64,000 nucleotides of DNA from assembly GCF_028769735.1 (NCBI RefSeq), contig NC_088200.1:71487046-71551045 (forward strand). The letters run 5' to 3'. Shown one piece after another: positions 1 through 12,728 of this stretch (positions are counted from its first letter, which is position 1; each line of letters starts with the position of its first letter). Source of the DNA: Zonotrichia leucophrys gambelii (taxonomy: Eukaryota; Chordata; Aves; Passeriformes; Passerellidae). The notes beneath the pieces were generated by a model, which saw only the letters and a list, made by a program, of their open reading frames with translations, searched no databases and was not told the origin of the DNA. Made by a program: the position numbers and the translations under genes.

Positions 1-1359
1 CCTGTGACAGGAAAAATAGGTACTATTTTAAACACACAAGAATACACAGCCCTATTTAATAATTCCTTGATAACCCCAACAAGTTTTTGTGGTTAGGGGA
101 GGCATAGGTAACCCTACAAACACACTTTTGTGTGTACAGGTGAGGTGTTTTTTGAGTGGAGGATTTATGGAGGGAAGCTAACAGGAATGCAGTTTTGTGG
201 GCATTTTGCTGATTACTACTTCAGCAGCATGATCAGTTTTGGACTGCAATCTTCACGTTGGGAGATGGGGCTGTGCATTGTCCTCTGGAGAGATCCCACA
301 AATTTCCACAGGCTCCAGCAAAGGCCTGACATGGGTGGGATCAAAATTGAGGAGCTATGACCACATCTCCTGCTGGTGCTCAGCATAAAGGAGCTTTAGT
401 TCCACCACAGATCACGTGGATCCAGGAGGATTTGATATTAGAGACCTTCTCCTCACATATTGCCCGTATATTAACATTTACACCGCTGTGCAGCAAGGCA
501 GACAAGAGTGTTTTTCATACTCCTGACTTCCAGAAGTTCTCCCACACACAGAGCACTTCCATTATTGGGTCCCAGATAGCAAATGAAAGCTCTTACAGAG
601 GGAGACTCACACAATGACCTATTCAGATTAAAACTTGTACATCCAGCCCTTTTTTCAGAGCAACAGACACTCTATCAGCAGCCAGACAAATGAAAAAAGA
701 GCAGATATTTTAATATTGCAGCCATTTCCTGGCTTGAGGCATCGTCCAATCAATCTTATCATTCATTCCTAAAAGTCCTTCCAGTGGGAAACTGGAAAGC
801 ACCCCTAACCTACACCCACACTGGCACTGGAAGGGTGACCCATCTCCAGGGACAAAACATAAGTGGTAAATATTCAGTATCTTGTGGAAACACAGAGGTG
901 GATGTGGCACGAAACACAGCTCACTGCTCCAACACAAAGAAATCAAGACCACAACAACTGTAATTTAATTTTTCTAAACCCCTCAGACTGAGGAGTGAGA
1001 ATGAAATGCAGAGCCAGTGGGAGCAGGGAGATGGGGAAGAAAACAGGGGCACGGCTCAGGTGTGTAGGGATGGAGTCAGGAGAGCCCAGGCACAGGTGGA
1101 ATGGGATTTGGCAAGGAATGTGAAGAATAACAAGGTGAGATTCTGTCAGTGCACAGGTCAGAAATAAAGGCCAAGGAGAGAGCAAAGCCCCTGCCACTGC
1201 TAGCAGAGAGAATTTGGGCATCGCTTGATGAAACTGAACAGTGACCACATCTCTGTGGCCTGGTGCAACACATCCCAGCACCCTGAGCGAGATGGGTGGT
1301 GTTGCCAAGCCACCTTCCATGGTTGCCTCAGGTTTTAGCTTTTCTATTTTTCAGGTTCT
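1..1359. other. Intergenic sequence, nothing recognised
   Basis: Two short plus-strand frames (130-360 and 357-617) overlap by ATGA, but there is no supporting splice, promoter or composition signal. No repeat family was recognised. Confidence 0.5.
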
Positions 1360-1775
1360 GTGCTGCTTTAGTGTGTGAGCTTCATATGAGGGGATGGTGA
1401 GCTCTGTGCACAGAGCAGGGAGACAAAACAATTCCTGCTCCAGCTGGGGAACAAATGATCCCAATCTCAGCCCAGGAGCACAAACCCCGTGGGCTGGAGA
1501 GAGAAAAACAAGCAGGGTGGGACTGCCTGGGTTAAAGCTGGAATGGGACAATGAACTGCAAGGTGCAAATGGAGCAGAGCTGATCCCAGGGACAGACCCC
1601 GTGCTCGGCCGTGCGTTTTGGGGCCACTTTGGTTCATCTTGGGTGCAGCCCTGGCTGGGCTCTGGTGCTGCCCAAAGTGCATCCATTGAGGAGATCCTTT
1701 TAATAAATCCAAGCTTAATTCTTTACTCTGTCCAGCTTCTGCTCTAGCTCAGCCTTCCCAAGGCATCACTGTCAC
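1360..1775 (+). mobile_element. Probable endogenous retrovirus LTR fragment
   Basis: The segment ends with an R/U5-like block: AATAAA at 1702-1707, then a T-rich stretch and CTTTACTCTGTCCAG, a layout seen in avian LTRs. Upstream sequence is GC-rich like a U3. No clean TG...CA ends with a target-site duplication could be fixed, so the borders are approximate and it may be 5' truncated. The frames on both strands here are not genes. Confidence 0.5.
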
Positions 1776-1839
1776 ATCTGAAAAGTCACAGCACTCAGAC
1801 AAAGCCCCTTGTGGCTGGAAAATGGGAAAATCACTCCTG

Positions 1840-3106
1840 CTTTTGAAAAGGGGGGAAAGGAAGACCTGGGGAGCTGCAGAGCAGTGAGCCTCGCCTCTGT
1901 GCCTGGAGAGGATGTGGAAATATCCCCATGAAAGCAATGTTAGGGTACGTGCAAGAGAGGGAGGTGATTTGAGATTTGATTTGAGACAGCCAGGGTGGCT
2001 TCTGTGTCCAGGGGAGTCCTCAGGGCTCTGCCTTGGTCCTCAGCACCAAAGGAGATGAGTGGAGCACACCCCCAGCAGTTTGCAGGTGACACCAAGCTGA
2101 GGGTGCAGTGACACTCCTGAGGGACAGGGTGGCATCCAGAGGGACCTGGGCACGCTCCAGAAGTGACCATGGGGATCTCAGGAGGTTTAAGCAGACCAGA
2201 GCTGGTGCGGCCCCTGGGCTGGGGCAATCCCACACAAGAGCACAGCCTGGGGGAAGAATTCAGTGAGGACAGAGAAGGACTTGTGGGTTCCTGTGAGTGA
2301 AAAGCTGGATTTGAGCCAACAGTGTGTGCTTACGGCCCAGAAGGCCCCAAACATGCTGGCCTCCTCCAAGCCAGTATGGGTACAGAGCGAGGAGGGCTCC
2401 TCCTCCTCCTCCTCCTCCTGCTCTTCTCTGCCTTCATGGGATCCCCGCAGAGGAGCCCTGAGGGTGCTGTGGGACACAGCTGGGACCCCAAAGGCCTGTG
2501 CCCGGCCCAGAGCCCAGAGCCCAGGGCCCAGAGCCCCGTGCCGGGCCCAGCCCAGCGGGGGCAGCAGCGCAGGGGCCATTCTGCCCCTCTGCCCCTCAGG
2601 CAGAGCCCACCTGCAGAGCTGCCCCAGCCCTGGGCCAGCCCAGCAAGGAGCTGCAGCTGCTGCAGCCAGGCCAGAGGAGGCTCCAGCACGGGCACAGGGA
2701 TGGAGCAGCTCTGCCGGCAGCAAAGGTGCCACGGCTGCCATCGCTCACCCGGGCACCAGAAGCTTTGGGCTGAGCTCAGGGCGGCCTCGCAGGGCCCCGA
2801 GGGGCCGCGGCAAAGATGGACACGGACACGGACAATTGCCGAGGGCCGCGGGGACGGAAGCCGGGGAATGGCTCCCGGTGCCAGAGGGCAGGGCTGGCTG
2901 GGATCTTGGCAATGAGGAATTGTTCCCTGGCAGGGTGGGCAGGCCCTGGCACAGGGTGCCCAGAGCAGCTGGGGCTGCCCCTGCATCCCTGGCACTGCCC
3001 GAGGCCAGGCTGGACACTGGGACAGTGGGAGGGGTCCCTGCCATGGCAGGGGGTGGCACTGGATGGGCTCTAAGATTCTGTCCAGCCCAAACCGTTCCAT
3101 GATTCC
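1840..3106 (+). mobile_element. CR1 LINE, 3' part, internally deleted and inactive
   Basis: Remnants of the reverse transcriptase frame can be followed. A segment equivalent to the conserved PVSL...VPG motif reads as AVSLASVPG near 1885-1915. Another near 2083-2100 equivalent to FADDTKL reads FAGDTKL, so one catalytic aspartate is Gly. The region between these motifs is far too short, so several hundred bases are missing. From 2570 to 2830 the sequence still follows the C-terminal CR1 layout, very GC-rich. The 3' UTR and tail (2890-3106) end with the usual CR1 terminus (GATTCTGTCCAG and CCATGATTCC). Several long frames on both strands here are by-products of this element. Confidence 0.9.
2395..2421 (+). 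repeat. (TCC)n microsatellite inside the CR1 copy
   Basis: About eight consecutive TCC units sit in the CR1 remnant and give a poly-Ser or poly-Leu run in chance frames. Confidence 0.9.
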
Positions 3107-6100
3107 ACAATTATTAAACAGAAGCATTTGGAGCTTGATGGAGCTCTGTGTCTGGTGAGAACTACATTAAATAATAAACCTTGTGGAGGTGGCATTCCCA
3201 CGGCATGTCCTGGCAAAGAAGTGAAAAAGGCTGCCATGAGAAACATGAGGGAAATACTTCAATTCCTGATGACCAAAGCCATCCCTTAGTGACCCCATTT
3301 CTGCAGGCTTTGGGTGCTGAAACACCAGCATACAACACCTGCAATTTCTGTTCTCTTCCCTTTTATCTCTGCTATTATAATTAGCCTCACACACACCACT
3401 TTATGGTCAAGAATTACATTCATGACCCTCAAGTAGAATGTCAAAGCAACAAAACTAAAAAAAAGAGTTTAATGCACGCTGCTTACAGAAATGGTACTGC
3501 TGCCTCTTTAATGTATATAATTTTCCACTGAGTTACTTGAAAATGCAAAGTAAATTGTTTTACTACATAAAGTGCTGTAGCACTTTCAGTTGGTGAAGAG
3601 TAATTTGAAATTTGAAAATGTCAGAGCCGGGCAGGGGGACATTAGAAATGAACATTTCCTTGTTCTCTTTTCAAACCTGCAGAGGAAAATAGGCTCAGAA
3701 ATCATAAATTTCCCTTTTCTTTTTATTGTCATTAGAAATTTCTCTGCCTACAGCCCAGTCAACAGCAATTCAGTCATGATTCATGGGTTTAAAGCCTGAA
3801 TTATGACAAAAGGAGCCATAAATTGCAGGAATTATTTTACTTTAAAGATGATGAAGTATCTACTCTGACCAGAAGACTTTTAATCCATTATATTTCTTAA
3901 ATAAATATGCCTGGGCAACTAATCACTTGCTATTAGCACTCTCCTATGATCACTTCAACTAACATAACAGTGTATCACTTAAATAAACTGGCAATGTGAA
4001 CAGGGTAGATTTATGGGCTTTAATTTCTCAGCTCACACTTGTCTCTTGCATTTAAAACAAATACCAGAGTGTAGCTGTTGGCCGATGTTTGTAGAATCCA
4101 TTTGTTCCATGTTTTGAAAGCAACTGTAGTATTCATCAGCCTCTTTGGGACTGAATTATTATGAAAAAAAACCCCAAAAAACCCCCAAGGAACTCCAAGC
4201 AAACCCAGCTGACTAACAAGTAACAAAAATGCCTCTGGATTATATGGTAGCATTGGAATGCTTTTTTTTTTTTTTTTTTTAATTTTCATGATGACACATT
4301 TTTTCTCCAGTGGAAAAGGTATGCATAGTGCCAGCCAAAGTTCTGTAGCTCTGCTCAGTTAAAGAAAGGTATGAAAAGGGGTGTCCCAAAGGGGTCCTTG
4401 CTGAGCCAACCCAGACGGAAGTCAAGTCCCAAAAATCTGATGTTTTGCCACCAGGAAGTGTCCAAACAGGTCCTATTTTACCTGATGCAACAAGCATGGC
4501 ATATCCATCAGTGGATGTTAGTCAATGCAAGGTGTACTTCAGGATATAAAAAAACAAAAACAAAAACAAAAAACCAACCAAACAAAAACAAACAAACAAA
4601 CAAACAAACAAAACACAAAAAAACCCCAATCCAAAACCAAACCTTTTTCATGTATAAAAATAATAAAATAAAATATTACTGTGAAAAAACTTATTAAAGC
4701 TGCAGGTGAAAGATGCAGCTTTTAAGGCAACTCTTCCTCAAGGATGACCTCACTTCTGCAGCAGTTCTGGTGCTTCACCTTTCCTGAATGCATTCCTAGG
4801 TCCCCAAGGGCAGGAGAGTCAGGGTGGCTGGGGAGGATGGGGAAAATCAGCCTCTCCTCACTGCTCCATTTGGGCAAATCCCAGCCCCTCCAGGGGCACT
4901 TCCCACTGAGATGGAGAGAGAGCAGATCCTTGGGTTGTACCTGGTGCTTTGAAACAAATGAAATAAAGGACAAATTAAAAACCAAACCAAACCAGACAAA
5001 ATAACAACAAAAACAATGACAACAAAAAGCTTCATTTTAGGCTGATCCGAATTCTGGCGTTTGCAATCAGCTCAAAAAATACTTTGGGATTAAGCAATAT
5101 GCTCTCATTCCTAAAAGATGACTTTGCTTTGGAATCAGATTCTTAACTTAAAGGAAATGTGGAACAAAAATCCTGCCTAAATGGAAATCCCCAAAATAAT
5201 CTGAAGTAATGCTTGGATTTCCATTTTTTTTCCTGCTTCCACCTTTTCCTGGACTTTCTGTGAGTTTTTTTTTTTATTTTTTTGGTAAGACAAATGACTT
5301 GGCAAAAACTGAATTTTAGTTTCAACAATGCTACAATGTCACTACAACTCTGTGTTTCATAGAAAAAGTTTGTAGCCAGTTCTAACCAACTAAATCATGC
5401 CCTGTGGGCAGCTGAAGTAAACACAGCTCAGAAAGGGGTTGTTTCCCATTAATAATGAACCCAGCACCTGGAAGGAGAAATAAAAACAATTTCCCTGTGT
5501 GGTTGTAGGGCAGCATCTTCTCCAATGGCCAAGATATCTGCCATTTATCAGCCTAATAACCCAAAAAAGAAGTTCGTTTGAATTCAGGTACTTGTTGCTG
5601 AGAAGGTGTTTTGGGAGGATCAAAATTTTAGAACACCACTATTTTTATTAGCTGTAAAGGCACAGATCAGCTCTATTTTATCAGTGATTTGAATTTCCAC
5701 ATATTAACTGCAGGCATCACTAAATTAATTTCTGGTCTCTACAAGTGAAAACCAGAATTGACTAAAATGGCAACCACTTACACACCCTCCCACACAATTG
5801 TCTTAAGTATATATCAAAACTGATCTAAATCAAGCTAAAAGAACCCCAATCCCTCCCCAAAAAAATCAATAAATTCAGGATTAGTTCTGTGTTTGGTTTT
5901 CTTACATGCATTTTTCAGTATTTCCAGACTACTGCTGTGCCACTAAGACTTTAAATTATTGAAGGCATTGAAATGGGATCTTCCTACTCTGCATGGTCTG
6001 GGCTTGTTTTCTGATGCCAGAGTTAGAATTTGTCTTTAGGAAGTCCTTGAACAGTCAGCAGCAGGCAGGGCATCTGCTCTGGGCTCGTTTGGGAAAATGA

Positions 6101-6387
6101 AGTTGTCCACACAATAATATTGGAGAGCGTGGTGGCTCACCCTGGAAATCCAGGGACCCTTTCCCCATCCCACACAACCGCCCTCTCACCAACCCCCCAG
6201 AATTAATTAATTAATATTAGAGGATTTTCGCAGAATCTAAATGTCCTACTTATCCTGCCAGCATTTTTAGGGAAAGCTACAAGGTCAATGGAATTCTCCC
6301 AACAGCTGCCTCCCTCTGCTCATCTCTGTCACTAAAGTAAACTCTCTTCGGGTGGTTTGGGAGTGGGAGAATTCTGCAGTTCTGTGC
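3107..6387. other. Intergenic, AT-rich, mostly unique-looking
   Basis: Apart from the A/C tract at 4547-4643 and short A or T runs, no repeat was recognised. The part around 3400-4020 has no repeat-like features and could hold conserved noncoding sequence, but this cannot be judged from one sequence. Confidence 0.45.
4547..4643. repeat. (CAAAA)n / (CAAA)n simple repeat
   Basis: An A/C-only tract with CAAAA and CAAA units. The Lys/Asn/Thr/Gln-rich frame over it is not a gene. Confidence 0.9.
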
Positions 6388-6513
6388 CCTGGGAGGCAGG
6401 GCTGGGCTGTCCTGGGCCGGGCAGGAAGGTGTCCCTGACCACCCCAAGGGGCTGGAGCAGGTGGCCTTTAAGGTCCCTTCCCACCTGGATCATTCTGTGG
6501 CTCTGTGGAAATT
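6388..6513 (+). mobile_element. CR1 LINE 3' end fragment
   Basis: The segment carries the typical CR1 terminal block: AAGGTGTCCCTG, then GGAGCAGGTGGCC, then TTTAAGGTCCCTTCC and an ATTCTGTGG tail. Only the last 120 bases of the element are present. Confidence 0.9.
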
Positions 6514-7939
6514 TAAATTTAATTTTGCTCGTTTGCCCGGATCGACACACACAGATTGTGCCCCGGTAAGCTTAACAGCTCCCTTCATTCAGTCTCTCTG
6601 TGTCTGGCTTTCCTGACACACTCCTGAGCTCTGTTCCACCAGCACACAGAGAGGAATCCCCCTGGAACCATCTCCATCACCTCCTGCCCCGCAGAGCAGG
6701 CACACTTATGTGTGATTTCACCCCAGCCTAAATTGCTCCTCACTCCTTTAGCAAAATCCCGATCAGGGATTTTGTGCTTCACTGCTTCCACATCCCTCAG
6801 GTCTCCCAAAAAACTCTCACTGAAACTCTGCACCCCACCAAAAACCACAACTGAAGCAGAACCCTAATGCTCTGTGAGGAAAAGAAGCAGCTTGCAGCAT
6901 TTCCATGCCTTTCCCACTCCATGAGAACAGCATCTCCGAAAGGCTGGATTCCTTCTTTTATTTGGCCATATGCTCTCTCACTGTAACTATGTTCTTTTCA
7001 TAACAACCCTGCACTAACCATACATTCGTAACCCCAGGAGACCCAAACTTTATTTTCACATTTTCCTGTAAGCACTGTGCAAACCTAGGGTGTAATACTA
7101 ATGTCTTTTTTTTTCACCCCTCTGCTTACACTTTAAGTATAAGGAGATGGTAAGTCAGTTAAAACAAAAAAAAAAAAAAAAAAGGAAAAATAAGAAATGA
7201 AAACTCATTCAGTGTGGAGCATCCAAATCTGAATTATTTTCTGGTAGGAAAGAGTGGGCAGGTGGTAAAACATCTGTTCTCTCTCTGGGCTTTAGGTATC
7301 CAGCATTGGCTTGTGCTTTGCAGATCCTCTCCCATATGTGTCTCTTACAGAAGGTTTAACACTTGTTGGACTCTCTACAGCTTTTTTAAAATCAAAACAG
7401 CAGAAAAGCAGTAAATTATAATATTATTTCACAGAGTTTCTGCAAAGAAAACTCCCCTCAGAGTTAGGACTGTGGGTTGCACGAGGTTCTGTGACTTGTC
7501 TGGCACAGAAACCAGTGGTCAGGTGTAACTCACCCAGCAGCTGACAGACCCAACAACAATTCTGTTACTGCTGAAGAACAAACAAAAATCCTCCTGCCCC
7601 TTTGCTCCTGCACTCTGGGGAAAAAGGTTTCTATCAGGGGATCTCAGGAAACCCTGTGATGTCTCAGGAGTCTCAAGCTGCGGCCTGTCAGGGTGTAATT
7701 AACAGATGCAGACAGACCCTATCTCGGCATGACTAAGCTAGTTTCACACCGGATAAGCCAGAATTATATTTATTTTCATTTCACAACACGTTCATAATTT
7801 TAATGAACTCGTGTGAGATACGAAGGGGAGAGCAAGGCACCGTGACCAATCCTCCCCCTCCCTGAGCTGCTGGCTCTGGAATGTCAGTGGAGTCAGAAAG
7901 CAGCTGCTCTGCAAACACCTTCCCCACTGATGGGACCAC
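6514..7939. other. Intergenic, nothing recognised
   Basis: Only a poly(A) run near 7166-7183 stands out. Confidence 0.5.
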
Positions 7940-8388
7940 GGGGAGGGCACGGGGAGTGCCAGGAATGGGCAGGCAGCCCCTCACACAGGGAATGGAGGGG
8001 CTGGGAAGGGAATGGAGCCCCAGGAGAGGCTGAGGGAGCCGGGCAGGGGCTCAGCCTGGAGCAAAGGAGGCTCGGGGGGCCCTTGTGGCTCTGCACAGCT
8101 CCTGCCAGGAGGGCACAGCCGGGGGGAACGGGGACAGGAGCAGAGGGAACGGCCTCAGGCTGGGCCAGGGCAGCTCAGGGTGGGCACAGCAGGAATTTCC
8201 CCATGGAAAGGGGGCTCAGGAGCTGCCCTGGCACTGCCCAGGGGGGCTTGGAGTGCCCAGCCCTGCAGGTGGCACCTGGAGGTGGCACTCGGAGCTCTGG
8301 GCTGGGGACAAGGTGGGCATGGGACACAGCTGGGAATCCATGGGCTGGCAGGGATTTTCCAGCCTCTGTGATTCTCTGATTCTGAGAG
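7940..8388 (+). mobile_element. CR1 LINE 3' fragment (about 450 bp)
   Basis: CR1 landmarks occur in order: GGCTCAGCCTGGAG with GGAGGCTC, then CTTGTGGCTCTGCACAG, then TTTCCCCATGGAAAG, then a GATTCTCTGATTCTGAG end. The copy belongs to a subfamily with this alternative tail. The frames of 95-149 codons on both strands here come from it. Confidence 0.9.
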
Positions 8389-8504
8389 GGAGCAGGCAGC
8401 TACTGGGGCTGATTCCCTAGGACCAGCCTTGTTATTACCCATCTGTGATTAAATCAACAGCCATAATAACAAAATTTCAAGAACACTGGGCTGCAGTCCA
8501 AAAG

Positions 8505-8919
8505 TATTGTATTTGCAGGGTGCCCCAATGAAGGCAGGAATGAAGAATCTGACTCCATGTTCTCAGAAGGCTAATTTATTATTTTATGATACTATATTAT
8601 ATTAAAGAATAATATACTATACTAAAGAATACAGAAAGGATACTTACAGAAAGATAAAAAGATAATAATGAAAACTCCTGACTCTTTCCAGAGCCCTGAC
8701 ACAGCTTGGCCCTGATTGGCCAAAGAGTGAAAACAACTCACAGCAGAATCCAATGGAACAGTCACCTGTGGGTAAACAATCTCCAAACACATTCCAAAGG
8801 GGCAAAATACAGGAGAAGCAAATGAGATAAGAATTGTTTTCCTTTTTCTCTGAGGCTTCTCAGCTTCCCAGGAGAAAACCCTGGGCAAAGGCATTTTTCC
8901 AGAGGATGTGAACGCCACA
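8505..8919 (-). mobile_element. Solo LTR of an endogenous retrovirus (415 bp) with 6-bp target duplication
   Basis: On the minus strand the element begins TGTGGCGTTCACATCC, has CCAAT-box-like sequence (GGCCAATCAGG), an AT-rich TATA-like zone and AATAAA (8575-8580), and ends ATACAATA. It is flanked by identical 6-bp copies CAAAAG at 8499-8504 and 8920-8925. A 6-bp duplication fits an ERVK-type (class II) integration. The 3' end is TA rather than the usual CA. No internal retroviral genes are attached, so it is a recombination remnant. The 140-codon minus-strand frame here is LTR sequence. Confidence 0.88.
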
Positions 8920-8925
8920 CAAAAG

Positions 8926-9485
8926 CACTTGGCCACACAAACCAAACACAAGCAGTGAAATGTGTCTCTCAGGCTGAAACACAGGAAATGTTTTTTGCGC
9001 CAGACAATGTGGTGCAAATGTGTAAACAGGTAAGTGGAGACCAAGATGTTTTACAAGACACACTGTCAGACAAGAGGCTGTAGCACAAGTGAGACCTTGT
9101 CCAGCTGTAAGGTTGCAGCTCTTGGAATAAAAAACAAATTTTCCTTCTGCTGACCAGCAACAAGAAGCCTAAGGATGCTCTCAGAACCTGCACCTGTGCC
9201 TATAATCACCCTTTTTGGGCTAAAACCTGCCCATGCAGCAGCTGCCCAGGTGTTCACTTGTACAGCAAAGGCTTTTCTGCTGCTGTGGTGGGAAATACAC
9301 TCACATATTATTTTAAAAAGGATGATATGGTCTCCTGAAAATGTCACATTTAAATATCAGAATATTTAAATATCAGCTTTCTGGCTCTGGCTGGGACACA
9401 ACTCATATTAAATCAAATTCATTGAGAGGCAAGCTCACACCTGGGCAGAGCATCCCTCAGCAGTGAGGTCAGGAGGGGGGATGTT
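8926..9485. other. Intergenic, between two LTRs
   Basis: No family recognised. A small direct repeat of ATTTAAATATCAG occurs near 9349-9376. Confidence 0.45.
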
Positions 9486-9900
9486 GGAATGTCAGGCTCT
9501 TCCCTGCTCCAAGGTCAGGCTGAATAATACTCAGGAAGTGTTGTTTTTGCAGTCTCACTATGAAGTTTATTATACTTATCTATTACAAACCCACAAGATG
9601 TGAGCTCTCCCTAACAAGTTGAGAAAATGAGATAAAATGGGGTTCAAGGCTGTTTAAGTCCCAGTTACCCAATAAACAGTTGACATCTCAATTATTTATG
9701 CTTCTAACCCAATTATGATCACCCTAAACCTGTGATGTGGACATCTTTCACCCAATTAGAGAAAACCACCCAGAATCGTGAAGAGGAAGGATGAAGAAGG
9801 TGCGAAAAAAGACACCTAATCCACACCCAAAATTCTCCATCTTGACTCTGATATACTAAAACCCCAAATCTATGTTTTTTCACCCTGTGAGATCACACAA
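9486..9900 (-). mobile_element. Probable endogenous retrovirus LTR
   Basis: Read on the minus strand, the segment shows an AT-rich U3-like region and AATAAA (9566-9571), then a short T/G-rich zone ending near ACATTCCAACA, a CA end at about 9486. No matching target duplication was found, so the 5' border near 9900 is approximate. Sequence of this kind is repeated in songbird genomes as far as I recall. Confidence 0.5.
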
Positions 9901-10252
9901 CGCTACCCAAACCACACACACACTGTTTCTGTGCTATCATCACTCAATTTCTGAAGCCTTTGCCAAAGTCTCAGCTCAAACGAGGCGTTTACTGGAGGGC
10001 TGGCACCCTTGAATTCAGAAAGCTCCAAGTTTTCAGCCATCAGAAACAGGAGGGAGGATCTCCTGAACTGTGTCCATTCCAAGGGCTGGGACCACCTGTG
10101 GTGCCACAGCTAAATAACAATATCAACGCATAAATAAAAACATCAACCTCCCGCTTTGCAAGGATTACCCCAATCCTCCAGAGCACAGCCAAGGGAGATC
10201 CCTTTTCACACATCACCCTGAACATCAGAGCCCCCCTGTCCCCAGAGCCCCT

Positions 10253-10398
10253 CCTTCCTAATACAGCAAGAAAGCAGAACCTTGAGAGCAGTATTGCACA
10301 TTTTGATATATTTCTAATGATTATTTATCACAAAAACTCCTGTGCTTCTCTGCCTGCTCATTTCTTTGCTGCACAAAAGCTCTCCCAGTGTCTTTATA
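10253..10398 (+). repeat. Copy 1 of a diverged 146-bp direct repeat
   Basis: The segment aligns along its whole length with 12729-12875. Shared blocks include TATTGCACATTTTGAT, TTTCTTTGCTGCA and AAGCTCTCCCAGTGTCTT. By eye about three quarters of positions match. Flanks do not match, so it is either an old interspersed repeat or a small local duplication. Confidence 0.8.
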
Positions 10399-11087
10399 CA
10401 GGTGAACCACTTCACTACTACCTGGTCATCACCCAGCCACCCTAACCTGCCACTGTGACCAGTTTTATGCACTTTAAAAGTGCCATTTTTTACTTAAGAG
10501 AGTGCACAGCTCAAAACCTTGCTTCCCTTGCACAGGGTTTGGGGCTGGCTGCAGTGTGGTGAGGACTTGACTCACTCATCCCCCTCCCCAGCAAAACTCT
10601 CCACAATGGAAAGCAATTTATTAACAAGAGGGCTACAGCAAAAATATAGCCAGGCAAATACAGAAAAAAACCACCCCTGTCAGTAGAATTTATAGAGACA
10701 TTTTTCGAGGGCCTCAAAGGGATTTCGTTTTGTGTCAGTTTGCTATTCAAATTGTAATTTCAGGGCTGGGTGTGGAGGAGCTTATTTGGCAGCTCAGTGC
10801 TGGTGAGGGGCAGGGTGAGGATGCCACAGTCACAGGCAATGGGGGAACAAAGGGGCTCGGCCAGGTCTGTGAGGTGTGAGCATCCATTTGAGAGTTTTCC
10901 CCTGAGCTGGGAAACACAAATCACTGAAAAACAGTAAAAAGATGGCAAGAATGTGCCCAGCCTGGTTTTATAAAAATTTCCCTCCAGATCACTTTTGAAC
11001 AGAGGAGAAAGGAAAAAGATATGAAGAACCTGTTGTGGTGTGGAACCTACGTATATTTTTTGTGAAACCAGAGACTGCATCTTAATA

Positions 11088-11245
11088 TTTTTGGGGTGGT
11101 TTTCTTTTTTTTTGGGGGGGGGGGGGGTTGTTGTTTTGTTTTTGTTTTTGCGGGATTTTTTGTGGTTTTTTGGGGTTTTTTTTTTGGAATTTTTTGGGGG
11201 TTTTTTTGTTGTTGGTGATGGTGGGTTTTCTTTCTTTTTTTTTGG
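11088..11245. repeat. T/G-rich low-complexity tract
   Basis: Runs of T and G (for example TTTTTTGGGGTTTTTT and a 13-base G run) make up this segment. It is the complement-type of the A/C tracts elsewhere and gives a Phe/Gly/Val-rich chance frame. Confidence 0.9.
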
Positions 11246-12728
11246 ACAGGGTGTTGTGCATCTTCTTGTGCTGCTTAAGTTAAATTTCTCATTTTAGGCT
11301 CTTGAACTGGAGTGATAGAATCAGACAGGGCCGATTCCAAACATCTCATTGTTTTCAGACCTTGCCCAGTGGTTTTTGTGCACGAAACTTTGCTTTGGGC
11401 TCTCTAATTTCGGCTGTTTGACTGGAGAATTTTCCCTCCTCAGCAGTCCCGAGCAAGCCTGAAGGTTCCATGGTGAGGCCCCCCTGCTGCTCAGGAGGAA
11501 CACAGGTCCATGCACACCTCTGGTTAGGCGTAACTCAGCAAATACACCTCCTGAAAGATGAAAAAACCTGCCCTGAGGGCAGCTGAGCCATCCATTGGCA
11601 GCAACAGGAAGGGCCCTTGCAGCAGCCCCACTTGGAGAAAACTGCCAGCTTGTTCCTGCACAACTGAAAGCAAAATCAAGGTTTAAGAAGGAGGAAAAAA
11701 GCCCAAAATCCCAGCATTGCAAAACAGCAGCTCATTCTGGGCTCACAGCAGCTCGCTATGGAGCAGTTGCAGTAAATAAATCATCATCCCGTTTGGCCCT
11801 GGAGCTCAGCTGAAGGCAAAGTGGGAGACACAGCGTTCCTGGGAGCTGTCACGAGGAGCCCTGCCCCATCTTTCCAAGGCTTGCAGGACAAGCTGCAAGA
11901 GGCCAAGTGCTAGGCAGAAATTATTTCACGTCCTCCATGCCTCTGCAGCAAAAAAAAAAAAAAAAAAAAAAAAATTTCTTGCCTCGAATCAGCTCTGATT
12001 AATTTATTGCGGAGTTTTGGGTTAAAACGTCTCAATTGCTGCTTTGTTCTGGGGAGGACGCTCTTGTTTTTTATGGATATTTATTAGTGCAGCTCGTAGA
12101 GAGCTGATTTCATTTCCCATCTCTCTGGGTTTTGGCTCTGAGCAGGGAAGGATGGAGTCATGGGGCTGAAACAAGGCAGACACAGCGAGCAGCACTCGGG
12201 GTTTTGTCTCCTCCAGCACGAGGAGCTGCTCAGGACCAGACCCTGCGCTGCTCTCCCCCCACAGCCTGTGAAATAAAATAAATTGGAATGAGTGTGGTTA
12301 GCCAGGCAAGGCTGGAACATCACCAGCTGAATCAAAGCTGAGCTAAGACAGGCTGAAAAAAAACAGAGTGCAGGGATGCCTTCAACTCAGGGGCAGAAAG
12401 GATCCACACCAAGGTGGATTTTAGCTTTTATTACCAGAATTTTTCTCCTGAGTTCAGAATCATCCCACTGCAATTTCCTGGGCAGAGGAGCTGGGAATGG
12501 CCTGGTCCGAACCAGGCTGGTGCTGCTGAGCTTTCTCTGCTCTCATGTGAATAATTGATGGACAATTAATGTAAATAATTTATTCATTCATCCTCACAGG
12601 ATATCAGGTGATGGTTTCTGCCTGACCAGGACCTGCCAGGTACCAGGAAGCATAAAGATGATTTTCTCCCCTCCCCAGAAAGGGAAATTAACTGTATGGT
12701 CACTGTGAGGAAATGCTGTCAATATCTG

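Noticed and set aside
130..617. Two plus-strand frames overlapping by ATGA, resembling translational coupling
   Set aside because: Operon-type coupling does not apply in a bird genome, and there is no other coding signal.
2187..3127. Frames up to 279 codons on both strands
   Set aside because: All lie in the GC-rich CR1 remnant and do not follow its reverse transcriptase frame consistently.
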